A stretch of 64,000 nucleotides of DNA from Botryotinia globosa (taxonomy: Eukaryota; Ascomycota; Leotiomycetes; Helotiales; Sclerotiniaceae), in NCBI GenBank assembly GCA_014898425.1, contig RCSZ01000007.1, positions 1,488,001 through 1,552,000 of the forward strand. Direction: 5' to 3'. Below, one piece after another: positions 33,523 to 44,386 of the stretch. Each line of letters starts with the position of its first letter. Position 1 is the stretch's first letter. Made by a program: the position numbers and the translations under genes. The notes beneath the pieces are model-generated. The model saw nothing but the letters and a program-made list of their open reading frames with translations, was not told where the DNA came from and searched no databases.

Positions 33523-34592
33523 TTCATATGGGTAATCGAGCATAGGGAACAGGTGTTGGGGAATTAAAAGTTCTACAAGGAGCAATTTTCTCACAAGGAA
33601 ACGGCCAGGCATTTGCATTCGGGGTTTTCGCAATCGGGATTTCCTACTTTTCGGTGCGCTTCAGGTGTTTCACTACACTATCCAAGTCAGATAGTGTTTA
33701 TTGGATGCATTCGTATATAATCTATACCATTTCTCTTCTCGCAAAAAGAGCGGCGTGGAATAGGCGATTCCTAATTCGCCCCACGAGTACATTTTCCTGT
33801 ACTTCACTCAATGCTGCATTTTGTCGCACGGATTTGTAACGAAATTCCCTACGACGGTGTTTGCGATCATGTTCATTTTCAATGTCCTCATAAAAGTCAA
33901 GAAAAATATCATTGACATTTTCTACTTCAAAGGGATTTATCGAATTCCCGTATTTTCATACCAGGGTCTATTTTTAGCATTATCCAATACCATCCATTAT
34001 TGAAATTAAGAGTAGATACTTACTTTGATATGGAAGTCGATAAAATTCATTGGGAATATATGATATGAATGTATCTGAAGTATACATCACTAGAACGGGG
34101 ACGTATATGAAATATCCCGCACACCACTCCCCATCACTAGAACAAGGAAAACGTGCGATTATGTTTTCTCCCTATCAGCTCACCAACGCGATACGAACAT
34201 CGCTCCACGCTCCTTTGGTTGACATCTTACGCGTTATCATCTGTCTTGTTAATTGCTAATGGTGTTCTCTTTTTAGGTTTGGAAAGCTGTAGATTTACGT
34301 AGAGCGTGGCCACTAGCGAGCGCACTGATGGAAGGGATACTCCACTCTCCAACCTTTCAAATACTTCCATATATCTAATATTCAACTGATCCATCTTAGA
34401 ATCTACGTCTTCATTGCTCAACCTGGACCTGGAATGTGTTTTTTTCACGATGGTAGAGATATTCAAGTCGGGATTCATAAAGGTGTTCTTGTATTCAGTT
34501 CTTGTGGTGTCCCTATGTTCCATCAGTCCGTGGATTGAGCTTATTCGGTATAGCTTCTTCCCTCCCTCGAGCCTCCTCAAGCTATCTACTAG
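33523..34592. other. Intergenic, AT-rich
   Basis: No supported gene. A minus-strand frame at 34227-34580 has protein-like composition but lacks an ATG at its upstream end. From about 33640 onward the sequence becomes AT-rich and gene-poor, and this continues to about 47.8 kb. Confidence 0.4.
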
Positions 34593-35591
34593 GTATTTAG
34601 CTCTCGAAGCTATTGTAGGACCCCGTACTTGAGAGAACTTCCATTAAGTAGGTCCCTCCCACTCACCTCTTCACCTGAATTTCCTGATACCACTGAAACC
34701 TTACTCCCATCACAAATCGATCTCCCACTTTATAACGCGAATGAATCTCAAGACATCCTACTCAAGAACAATAAGGAATATAAGGAAGAAAATAACGAGC
34801 TTAAGACTTTGAACAAAGATAATGTGGCGAAGATCGCACGGCTCGAGGCGCAAGTTGCGAAAGTAGCAGCTAAGCCAAGAAGGAATACTGCTGTGGCAAA
34901 ACAAAATTCTTTCGATGTAAGACAGCAGACAGAAAAACTACAGGAAGTTATGCGCAGTGCTATTCGAGCACAAATAAAATGGGCGTATGTGTTGAACCTC
35001 TTTGTCTTCCAACTTTCCTGATGTTTTACTCTCTCGACATCACTCCCATCCCTGTCTATGCCTTCAAAATTTCCTTCTCACGCAACAAAATCTCATCATC
35101 TATTGTCTTCTATAACATTGAGCATGCAGAAACTAACTGACTCTCATTCCTATCAGACCAAGTTGCAAGACTTTCGGAAAACGTTGGTCTTACACCTGCG
35201 TAGTTCCATCTGCAGATGTCTTCTATACTCTTTTTAACATGGACGCCGCGACTGAGCTTGCAGCAAAGAAACAGTGGAAGCAGAAGAAGATTAGTATACA
35301 GGACTTCAAATAGATCGTTGGTAGCTGCTTTGTTAAGGTAGGTTTTTTTTTTCCTATCACACTTCATACCGTTTGGTCTTTGATGGTAGCGGAAGGGTCA
35401 GAGTGTTGGATCCACATTCTGGGAAATCAAATATATCGAGGTTCCGATCAAATACTAACAGCAAAATATAGATTCGATACAACTCCTTGGAGCTGGTTGG
35501 CAAAGATGTCTTTTTGAAATGGGATGCAGGAGCAAACAGGTTTACTGTCAGTGGGAAATACGGTGTTGCCGCCATAGCCTACCTAGAGTGA
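34593..35591 (+). pseudogene. Probable decaying gene, unknown product
   Basis: Several protein-like segments on the plus strand can be chained: 34593-34985 (coiled-coil-like, with NNKEYKEENNELKTLNKDN), then after a GTATGT...ATCAG intron (about 34986-35156) a segment CKTFGKRWSYTCVVPSADVFYTLFN running to an in-frame TAG near 35313, and finally a segment after 35473 (IRYNSLELVGKDVFLKWDAGANRFTVSG) ending at 35591. No start ATG could be placed for the first segment; upstream it opens at a TAG within a possible splice acceptor. The broken frames suggest a gene in decay, although a more complex exon structure is possible. No family was recognised. Confidence 0.4.
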
Positions 35592-37469
35592 ACTTCTAGT
35601 TGCTAGTTTCTTCTTTATTTTTCTATATAATGCTGAGGGGTTCTGGATATCCCTGGAAATTTTGGTTTCTTTATGGGGATAGCAAGCTCGAATTTGTATT
35701 ATACGGCTCAAGTTATAAGTGATGGCACTATGACTGTAAAATTGAAATGAAAGTGCATCTCAAGACTGTTGCTTGGAATCATATACACAGCATCCTGGAT
35801 ATTTTGTGAGGGGTCGTTTATCTAGGGAGAAGAGTTTCTGGACCATTATGTTGCAACAACGCAGTTCAAATTTAATAAAAAGCATACCGCTAGAAATTTT
35901 ATGGCTCGAGAACATGCAGCGATGTCACCTTTATGGTTTTCATCCAGTATTAATAACATTGCTATCTGTGTTTCCGAGACTTGTTCGAACGGTTTTATCA
36001 ACTACCCCAATCTACTTACATCAATGGAAAAATGTGCTTAAATTCTGAACTTGTGTTTCTGTTGGTTTGATCGTGATGACAAGAAATGATTTTCGGTTAT
36101 GGAAACTCCAAGATCGTAGGTGAGGTCAACGATTTAAATATTGAAAAAGTCATATAAACTACGTGAAGATAATTTATTACCTATACTTCTGAACATCTAT
36201 ATCTTGCCTCCGTTTCTCATTCCAATGGAAAGGACATCAATATCTTCCTCTTCCTCAATCGCCTTTGATGCTGCAACTCTGCGTAAGTCAATTTATGCAA
36301 TATTGTCTTCTTTAATGGATACAACTAGTAGTGTAAGGCCCATTACGTCTCCAATAATCGGCAATGAGGTTGAGGAAAATGATGAATTCGAAAACAACAG
36401 TTCTGCCGACAAGCAAGACTAGAAGTCGACGAACTCTGTAATATCGAATCTGAACGATTGATGCGAACACTGTTATTTCTCATCCTTTTTTCATAGCTTG
36501 AAATACTAAGGAGTTTAGATTAATCCTCGTATGCGTGAATTCATCCTTTGGAAAGTCTTGCATGCGATGGATACTGCTATTACCACCGATATCCAGTATC
36601 TGCCGCGCAGCTGAGATGTCCGATGACTTTTTATACACGTGAGATCTCAGATCTTACATGATTTACGAATAATGATTATTTTCGATATCTATCCTGATCA
36701 CACTGCATCGATATACAGACCCGGAAGACTATGCAAGCTTACAGCTCGGAGATATGGTCTAGTACATCGTTAGAATTCATATCTAATACTGGCTGAATCT
36801 CACTTCGGTTACCAATCGGACGGTGGTTTTTTTTTCTTACCTCGCAGTTATGTGTGTATATCATTCTCTGCGGAAAAAAGATTTCCGGTCACAAATCACT
36901 ACACTAGATCACCTTATATTCACCGTCTTCAAAGGCTCTGAAAACGGCCATATCATACAATTTGAGAGGACTCGTTCAACTTAAAACGGCGATGAAGTAC
37001 TGACTTCAATCTCTGCATCGGTATATGCGGATGTGATTTACTATTTAAGAATAATGATGCAACTTCCCCAGTCATTCAAGCCTAACTTAGATATCAAAGA
37101 GATGCGTCAGATAGTTCTCAACCATGGAATTATCGGTGTGGTAACGAAAACCGGACTAAATTTTTAAAAATATCGAGAATGTTGATTGTGTAGCATGAGG
37201 GCTCATAAAAGATATTTGTAGAAGATATGAGCAGTCTGCTTGTATAACAGATGCTTTCTGTCGGCACAAAGATGTGAAATCGTTAATATTTGGAATAGGG
37301 GAGTTTGGTGTATGGAATTGTGAAGAGGGAAGGTCGAATATTTGAAGTTCTGCAAGAGCTTTCTGACGAGTAAGACGCTTCGCTAATGGTAATTTATAAC
37401 AGGTCAGAACTCTGTGGAGGTCATGGACCAAAGGAACTTATCCTTAGAGTCTGCTCTGTGAATAGGGTA
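35592..37469. other. AT-rich gene-poor sequence
   Basis: No gene supported. Numerous short frames, none with recognisable domain content. It may include the lost 5' part of the alcohol dehydrogenase relic that follows, but no N-terminal motif of that family could be found. Confidence 0.4.
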
Positions 37470-38107
37470 GGATTCGTCTTTCTGAAATCGGGTATATCAT
37501 TATGTTGATAGGGCACTGGGTCTGCTGTGTCCAATGTTCTCGATTCTTCCTTTGCAAAGCCAACTGATCGTAATGAAGTGATTGGTATCGGCGGAATCGG
37601 TCATCTTGCCATTCTTGTAAGAGCTGAAGATATTCAGTTTGTCTAAGCACAATGCTAAATCAATTCCATTCATAGCTTGCTTCAAAGATGGGCTGTGAGG
37701 TACTTGCCTTCTGAATAATCGAGTGCAAAAAATACGACGCTATCTCTTTTAGTAACAGCGTTTACTATACTATACTATTTCAGCCGCCAAAGATGCCAGT
37801 GTTAACGGATCACTTGATAGACTGATTGCAGCTGCTCCAGTCTGGAAGGGCGGGAGCGCCTACCTCCCATTCTCGGCACCCAAAGCGAAGATCTTCGCTA
37901 TCGTCACTGAACCTGAGAATCTTATGCTTCTTAATATGCCGCTGTTGTTGAATGTCATTGCCGTACAGGGAAATTCGTTGGAGTCACGGATTTGCATAGA
38001 CGAATGCTAGCTTTTGTGGCAGCGAATGGGTGAAGTCCACGGTGCGGAAGTTCGTGATGAATCGGGAGGATATTGAAGGGAAGTTTGAGGTCTTCAATGG
38101 GAAATAA
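37470..38107 (+). pseudogene. Relic of a zinc-type alcohol dehydrogenase
   Basis: The plus strand preserves pieces of the C-terminal half of a medium-chain NAD(P)-dependent alcohol dehydrogenase in shifting frames with stops. They are SSFAKPTDRNEVIGIGGIGH (the Rossmann GxGGxG motif, about 37530-37610), MGCEVLAF (about 37687), then SLDRLIAAAPVWKGGSAYL, LPLLLNVIAVQGNS and finally VKSTVRKFVMNREDIEGK to a TAA at 38105-38107. The zinc-ligand N-terminal half is missing. Frameshifts and nonsense codons show that the copy is dead. Confidence 0.8.
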
Positions 38108-39461
38108 GATACTGAGGGTTTTTGGTTGTGGAGAAAGAGAGACCCAAGAAGAAAGTTCCGGGAATTGTGTGCGTTAGGCTTTAAATTTTTCGAAGAATGC
38201 TGGAAATTGGTAAAGGTTGGATATGAAAGAAATTTCTGGAGACGAAAGACTCCTCTAGATATCGCGCTCGGTTTGTTCGGTTGATTAAATAAATCAGTGC
38301 TATTCCTGCTCCCATGTGTTATGATGTGCTTTTAGATCTCTCTGTGCCTGCTTTAGATGTGATACCTTAATGTTGCCGTGCCTTTCTCCCGGATAATATT
38401 TGCCATTTTCATCCGCCATCTGCAATAAACTTGAAATTTTGTAGCCTCTAGTTATTGCCCAAGCTCCGGCACGTCGTATAGAGTCGGCGAGATATCGATT
38501 GGATAATTTATCTAGTAAAAAGTTCTATGGTAAGATGATATTGATTGCTCTAGACCTTTCTCTCTTTTGCCTTTCGCAACATCCGATATAGCACCTTGTG
38601 TGACTTTGCTTTGTACAAAATCTGAAGATATTCACTGGAAGGAATCTGAAATAGTATACTGAGCGTGAACAGATGTCGAGGAAGTGGTGAAACTGCTAGA
38701 GAGACGGCGAAGATATAGATGAGCGTACTGGGGATGGATCGTTTGGTCATGAATCTTCCATGGAAAATTTCACCGCGAAAGAAGGCTAAGAAAACGACGT
38801 TGGAGAAAACATTAAGGAAAGAAGCAAAAATAAAAGCGAGAGAGGTCGATAGCTGCGAGTTTCATCCTGTTTGGAACGATATGATGGGCGTGGATACTAG
38901 ATCTGCTGCTACCGAGGACTGTGTGAGATTGACATGGAGTTTGATGTTGAACTTACGATTATCATCAGGAGGAGAAGGCAAGATGTGCTTCACTGGATGC
39001 CTTTTCAAAGTGGTAGACGCTGCAACTTTCGTGGTCTGTTAAGCAATCATGGAGATAAATAAATGAGAAGTTTCCGATACTAGATTTGGAAGGTTCGATG
39101 CAGTGATCAAACCGCGATTAGAAACTTCGTATATCTACATATAAATAACTACTACTTAACATCAATTGTTCAACAGTCAAAGAATTAGATGAACATCGCA
39201 AGATCAAAGCGTCACTTTTAGCGAAATATCATCCATCCATGAAGGGGGAGTTCTTTTGCGAGGGGATATATAGTCTGCGAATGCATTCGACACATTTCGT
39301 ATCTACCAAATAGCAATTTTTCATTGTCTACCCCTCCTTGAACCCCACACTGAAGCTCAGATCTGGCTGAATTTGGAACCTTCGCTAACAGAGATAAATT
39401 AAGTTTTTCGCGAATTTCCCACTAGAAAGGGTGCTAAAACATAGTCACTTAATAGTATATG
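38108..39461. other. Gene-poor sequence
   Basis: A 107-codon plus-strand frame with a real ATG at 38719-39042 has a basic middle part (RKKAKKTTLEKTLRKEAKIKAREVD) and no known domain; it is not strong enough to call. The rest shows no feature. The right end abuts the first terminal-inverted-repeat element. Confidence 0.35.
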
Positions 39462-40972
39462 ATGTAAGAGTTCTGGAACCTTCTCACCGCACATTTAAAC
39501 AAGCTCTTTCCAACCACCTTATTTTCGATACTTTATTATAAATATTCGATCAAAAACCCAAAAATCATTATTTTTTTAATTAAATTCAAAATATTTATTC
39601 AATTTTATAATAAAGATGATTATTATAAATTTCATCAAAATTGGGGTATTCCTTGTTGAGTTAGAGTGTTTCAGGTATGTGATAATGGAAAATCCTAGAG
39701 TTGGATTGAGAAAAATTTAGGTGTATTTCGAAGTATAATAAGAGATATTATTAAATCTAATTTTTATAGAATTATATATAAAAAGCTGGTGTATTGATTT
39801 TTTATGTTTTTAGTTAAAAAGATTCGATGAATTATAAGGATTTTAAGGAAAGATTGGAATAGAAGGAGGATGACTTTTGAATAAATCAAAAATGTGCTAG
39901 AGGTGAAAGTTTTGATGTGTATAATTCGAAAGGAATTGTATTGATATGGATATAGAAGGTGTATAGTATACTCTAAGCTTTTTATTTCAAGATTATAAGC
40001 AAAAAAGTAGTTAGATTTTGTGTATTCCTATCGATAATAAGGAATTAGTAATATTACTATTGGTATCAACTTGGTTGATATAAGTGTAAGTACTTAGTCC
40101 TATATGATTGTATTTGTTCTTGATCATTATTATCTATGGGAAGCTAGGTACTAAATATATAGGGAAGCGCTAGCGCGACGCTAGTTAATACAGTGCCCTC
40201 TTTGATCACATGATCGATGTCCCGACAATTACTATTATTAATTTAAAAGGGAATGATTAAAGAAAGATTATATAATTGAATAAAAGTTTTTTTGAGATAA
40301 AAAAGAGTGGAAGGGTTTGGATTACTAAAAAGATTGATAAAAAAAGGTATCCTTTTTTATATTAAATCGATATATCGATTAGGAAGAGTATTGGTGATAA
40401 TATGAAGTGTTATCGATTGGGATTATAAATCTCTATTAGTTTTTCTAAAAAAGGAATTAGAGGTTAAAGATATTATTAATTCAATATATCATAATTAAAT
40501 ACTTTAGCCTATCGTTTATCTATTATTCAATAAATTAAAACTCTCTTATATTTTTATAGAAAATAGATCAAAAGTTTATTTTGGTTATACTAAATTAATT
40601 TGATTAGAATACAATATATAAGGTTTCAATCAATTTCTCTTTTCGTTAAATCTCAATTCAATTGAAAAAATATAATAATGGATAAAGGAGGAATTGAAAA
40701 AATTATTATTTGTATTTACTTCTATTTATAAATTAAGATATGAATTGAAGATATTTTAGGAGAGGGTAGATCTAATAGATTTTCGGATATATATAAAGAG
40801 ATTAGTGTACAAATTAAAACATATGATTCAAATCAAAGAATTAACTATTATTTATTAAAATTTGATTCAATTTTCAATAATAAATAATGTGGTATTGAAT
40901 AATTATTAAATTTAATATAAAGTGGTTGAAAAATGAGGGGGGTGCCATGAGCAGGGGCCAGAACTCTTACAT
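39462..40972. mobile_element. AT-rich element with terminal inverted repeats (copy 1)
   Basis: The left end at 39462-39492 starts ATGTAAGAGTTCTGG and continues to CTCACCGCAC. The right end at 40941-40972 is its inverse complement with a few mismatches (GGTGCCATGAGCAGGGG...CTCTTACAT). The 1.45-kb interior is extremely AT-rich with many TA steps and no surviving frame, as expected after repeat-induced point mutation or similar decay. A small GC-rich island (AGCGCTAGCGCGACGCTAG) remains at about 40166-40184. No transposase could be recognised and no target-site duplication was certain. Confidence 0.7.
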
Positions 40973-41215
40973 TTTTGAGCTAGACAAAATGTAAATCACC
41001 ATGCCAGTCCCAAATGGGAATTCCTATGCGTATTCTTTTAGCTCCTATCTACCCTTCTATTTTTTCATGTCATTCATATCATTCGTATCATCTCGACAGC
41101 AAGAAAAATTCTTATCAAACATACAATCAAAGGTAAGATACATCATATTATTATTCTAACAGATTTGAAGCCCAAAGATCTAGTAACTTCCAACCAGTAT
41201 CTCACAAAAGCAACC

Positions 41216-41620
41216 ATGACAACAACTCGACTTCAGACCAAGGCGATGAAGGCCACATGGGCCAGAAATGAGAGAGCTCGACGCAGTAACGAAGCCTCTA
41301 TTCAAGCTTCTTTGGCAGGTGATGGGAGAAGGAAAAGCACTCCTCCATCAAGCCAGAGAAGCTCAAGGCCCATATCTCAGGCTCTATGAATGATGCCGCT
41401 TTCTCAAGCAGTCCCCGCTGCCGAACCAAAGAAGCACACGATCCTCCTCCCGGGACCCAAGAAGGTTGGAGCCTCTGTTCAAACAATGTCTGCTGGAAAG
41501 GTGAAGGCTGAAGAAGAAAATACTGATGAAGGTGCAGCTCGCGTTGTCCTGGCCCGAACATTGCCATATAAGCCAACCCGGTTGAGATTCACTCCTAGGA
41601 AGCCAGCAGTCGTGGTTTGA
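41216..41620 (+). CDS. Small basic protein, lineage-specific candidate
   Basis: An ATG at 41216 (context accATGac) opens a frame that meets TGA at 41387-41389 and then stays open in the same frame to TGA at 41618-41620. A candidate 93-nt intron (41319-41411, donor GTGATG, acceptor AAGCAG) keeps phase and removes the stop, giving 103 residues. The product is basic, with RLQTKAMKATWARNERARRSN near the start and KKHTILLPGPKK in the middle. No domain was recognised. It lies between the two inverted-repeat elements and differs in base composition from their AT-rich interiors. If the intron is not used, only a 57-residue peptide is made. Confidence 0.45.
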
Positions 41621-41774
41621 AGACCAGAGGAGAGATTGGATGGGGATGGAATAACACAAATAATTGTTCTGTTATACATCTTGAGAACATAATACAACAA
41701 TACCGGAAGAATCATTGGATATATCTATCTGCTTCTTCAATATGTGGCCCTGAATCTTTTCTGACGGTCATGCA

Positions 41775-42020
41775 GCTAGATAATCAAATGGATTCTTTTT
41801 TTTTCACTAATACATGTACTTTGTATATCATGTCCATGATCATTGCGACAGTAATTTGACAACAGGATACTACAATATTCAGTTCTTACACAACCACTAG
41901 ATGCAAAATTCTAATATTTCGAATTTTCTAAAGAGCTAGATATCAAATAGTCGTTTTTTTTTCACTAATCTCTGCGCTTTGGAGACGATGTATATCATAA
42001 TTGTGACAGTAACCTGATAA
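41775..42020. repeat. Diverged direct repeat
   Basis: About 90 bp beginning GCTAGATA at 41775 recur 160 bp downstream at 41935, sharing a T-run followed by CACTAAT, a TATATCAT block and TGCGACAGTAA/TGTGACAGTAA. Many substitutions show that the duplication is old. It is non-coding. Confidence 0.6.
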
Positions 42021-42318
42021 GGGAATGTGGCATTATGAAGTTTTTGCACAATTGACTGAATGCCAGTTTCCAATACTTGGAACACAAAGTACGTGAATAT
42101 CCCCCTCGAGAGCTCCTTCCATGACAGTGCAGCCAGCATGTGTGATCTCGTGATTTTCCCCTAGACACAGATAGCTTCCTACTAGCGTTTACTAATTCCT
42201 CGTCCAAGACTCTGTAAGCTTCACTTTTAATTGAGCACGTGGGTATTCTTGCTAAAACTGAATGGTTGAATGTATGCCCCATCCGAATGTTCCTTCCTTT
42301 CTTTTAAAATCTCACCAT

Positions 42319-42414
42319 CTCAAGAACCCCATATCAAGAACCCCATATCAAGAACCCCATATCAAGAACCCCATATCAAGAACCCCATATCAAGAACCCC
42401 ATCTCAAGAACCCA
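42319..42414 (+). repeat. 14-bp tandem minisatellite, seven copies
   Basis: AAGAACCCCATATC-type units start at 42322, 42336, 42350, 42364, 42378, 42392 and 42406, the inner five nearly perfect. The array lies about 190 bp upstream of the start codon at 42602, in the presumed promoter or leader of that gene. Confidence 0.95.
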
Positions 42415-42601
42415 TTTCACCGGAAAGAACCTAATCTAATAGATATTTCGAAACCTCAAGAGCTCAATACGAAGGTAAGCTACCAATCATATAAGCTGTA
42501 TTCCTCCCATGATAGTTTTCCTCATATAGTTCTCTCACAGCACGACACTCAGCCACGAACCAACATCTTCCATCCACTCATTCTCGACAAAATACGCAAC
42601 A

Positions 42602-43225
42602 ATGGCACGAATCGAACTAGCACCACGACCCAAAGTGGCACGGGGAAACCTCATTCCCAAGATGGCGCCCGTTTTAACACAATCCCCAGCTCCAAAGCCA
42701 AGGAAATCCTCCAAGAGAGGTAACAAACGCAGAAGGGGTAAGACTTTGATCACAAAGGCAGTCGAAAAACTCGCTGCCGTTCTCAAGAAGCCACGGTCTA
42801 CGAATATTGAAAAGGCTGAAGCCTGTTTCAAAGTCACGTATGCAAAGATGAAAGCATACGAACAGGGAGAAGAGGGCAGAGGAAAATGGAACGCCGCCGC
42901 TGCAAGGAAACTCGAAGCTCGACTTGGCAAGACTTTTCATGAGGATAAAATGAATGAATATCTTGAAGCTGCCAAAGAAGAGTGTAGAGGGGCGTCTGAT
43001 ATCTACTGTGGAATTTCTAATCTGCCAGAATTTCTTCGAACAGAATTTTGGACCATAGTGGAATACTGGAATCGATACCCTGGCGGCAGACAGGGTGCAT
43101 TTATTGTTTACAAGTATGAAATGCCAGATGATGCGATCAGATTTACTTTAAGAGATGGAACTCAAGTAAAGACTGGGCGTTCAGATGACGTTGGTCTTTA
43201 TGATAAAGGGGGTAATCTGCGATAG
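42602..43225 (+). CDS. Unrecognised 207-residue basic protein inside the element-bounded segment
   Basis: A single uninterrupted exon of 207 residues with a good start context (acaATGgc). The first 60 residues are very basic (KPRKSSKRGNKRRRGKT), like a nuclear localisation or nucleic-acid-binding tail. Helical, charged middle sequence follows (KAEACFKVTYAKMKAYEQGE), then a more folded-looking part with four Trp, including LRTEFWTIVEYWNRYPGG. A possible leader intron (GTAAGC at 42475, acceptor CACAG near 42540) sits upstream. No family was recognised. The intact frame, next to decayed elements and relics, suggests recent arrival or selection. It could be a lineage-specific gene. Confidence 0.6.
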   Translation: MARIELAPRPKVARGNLIPKMAPVLTQSPAPKPRKSSKRGNKRRRGKTLITKAVEKLAAVLKKPRSTNIEKAEACFKVTYAKMKAYEQGEEGRGKWNAAAARKLEARLGKTFHEDKMNEYLEAAKEECRGASDIYCGISNLPEFLRTEFWTIVEYWNRYPGGRQGAFIVYKYEMPDDAIRFTLRDGTQVKTGRSDDVGLYDKGGNLR

Positions 43226-43766
43226 AGTGGTGGTCACGAAGGATCTCTTTCCTGCATTTTGGCAAACGTATTTTTCTTGTATATACAAATATCAACATAG
43301 CAATGAGTGCGCACTTCATGATCACACAATTCACAATGTAATCGATAATCCATACACAATAACGTTTACATTTGGTGAAAATCAATTGTGTATTGAGATA
43401 ACCAACTATTAATAGCATCATAAGTTGTGCAAACATCCAGAGCATTACAGCGACGGCCACGGCTTATCGCACAGTTTGAACATCTGAGATGTCCGACATT
43501 TCGGCTTTGAAAACAAAGGACACACTTATCAGGTTTAAATACCGACTTCTCTTTCCTCATTTTTCTTCTGGGTTGAGATTCGAACAAACTTTAAGAGATC
43601 CATTTTCATCAAAAATGAAGTTTCGCGTTCACCCTTCAGCATTCTCGCTTAAGCTTATCCGACTCGCGTAAATTACAGCAAAAAAGGCCATGGTGTCGAA
43701 AATGTCACGATCACATACTAGAGTATATCATAGAGGTCAAATAACTAGAATAAGAGGGTAAAGAGG

Positions 43767-43840
43767 AAAGAGATCCCTAAGGATCTCTTTATCTCTTATA
43801 TAAAACAATCGTCTTAGTTCAAGCAAGCCTTGAACTAAGA
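43767..43840. repeat. Two adjacent perfect hairpins
   Basis: AAAGAGATCC at 43767-43776 pairs with GGATCTCTTT at 43781-43790 over a 4-nt loop. TCTTAGTTCAAG at 43812-43823 pairs with CTTGAACTAAGA at 43829-43840 over a 5-nt loop. They are followed by the palindrome TGTCACGTGACA. The group stands just outside the left end of the second inverted-repeat element. Confidence 0.85.
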
Positions 43841-43865
43841 TGTCACGTGACACTCGTCATAGAAA

Positions 43866-44386
43866 ATGTAAGAGTTCTGGCCCCTGCTCACCGCACCTCT
43901 GTGACAAATGTGACAAAACCCCTGCAAAAATAGGGTTCTCTTATGCAAATTATTATATTAAATATTTCATTTAATTCTTTATATTTTCTTTTTCAAAAAA
44001 TTGAAAATAATCAATAATCAGAATCAAAAAAAAAAAATTATTCGAAATATTTTTTATTATTTTTGTTGAATAATTATATAATATTGAAATCGAATTTTTT
44101 CAAACATTCTAATATATAATGTTTTTCCTATATAAAATAAGCGAATTTTCATCAAAATTTAGAATTTTCAACTTTAACCCCTTCAAATCCTATTTCAAAA
44201 ATTAAAAAAAATATTCTATAAAAAATAACACTTATGAAGTTTGATTAATTAAATAACATTTTTTAAAAGAATTTATAATTTTATTTTTTATTATAAGAAA
44301 TAAACTAGGGTATAAAAAGTTGAATAATCCCATATTTTAACTGGAAAAGCGTTACATATGCCATAAGCAGGGGCCAGAACTCTTAC
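43866..44386. mobile_element. AT-rich element with terminal inverted repeats (copy 2, MITE-sized)
   Basis: The left end at 43866-43897 (ATGTAAGAGTTCTGGCCCCT...) and the inverted right end at 44359-44386 (TGCCATAAGCAGGGGCC...CTCTTAC) share the terminal sequence of copy 1. The outer sequence at 43862-43897 matches the right end of copy 1 at about 31 of 35 positions by eye. The 0.46-kb interior is almost pure A/T with no frame, so it is non-autonomous. No target-site duplication was certain. Confidence 0.7.

Noticed and set aside
34227..34580. 117-codon minus-strand frame with helical-looking sequence
   Set aside because: No ATG at its upstream end and no convincing splice acceptor to join it to an upstream exon.
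38719..39042. 107-codon basic frame
   Set aside because: Has an ATG but no domain or supporting context; too weak to call as a gene.
42319..42414. CRISPR-like appearance of regularly spaced short repeats
   Set aside because: Units are directly tandem without unique spacers, and the organism is a fungus.
42262..42723. Plus-strand frame over the 14-bp repeats, continuing toward the 207-residue gene
   Set aside because: A 14-bp period reads in all three frames by construction; the peptide is repeat translation and is out of frame with the gene at 42602.
43560..43600. Possible tRNA B-box-like GTTCGAATC on the minus strand near 43575
   Set aside because: The flanking bases cannot form a T-stem and there is no A box or acceptor stem at the right distance.
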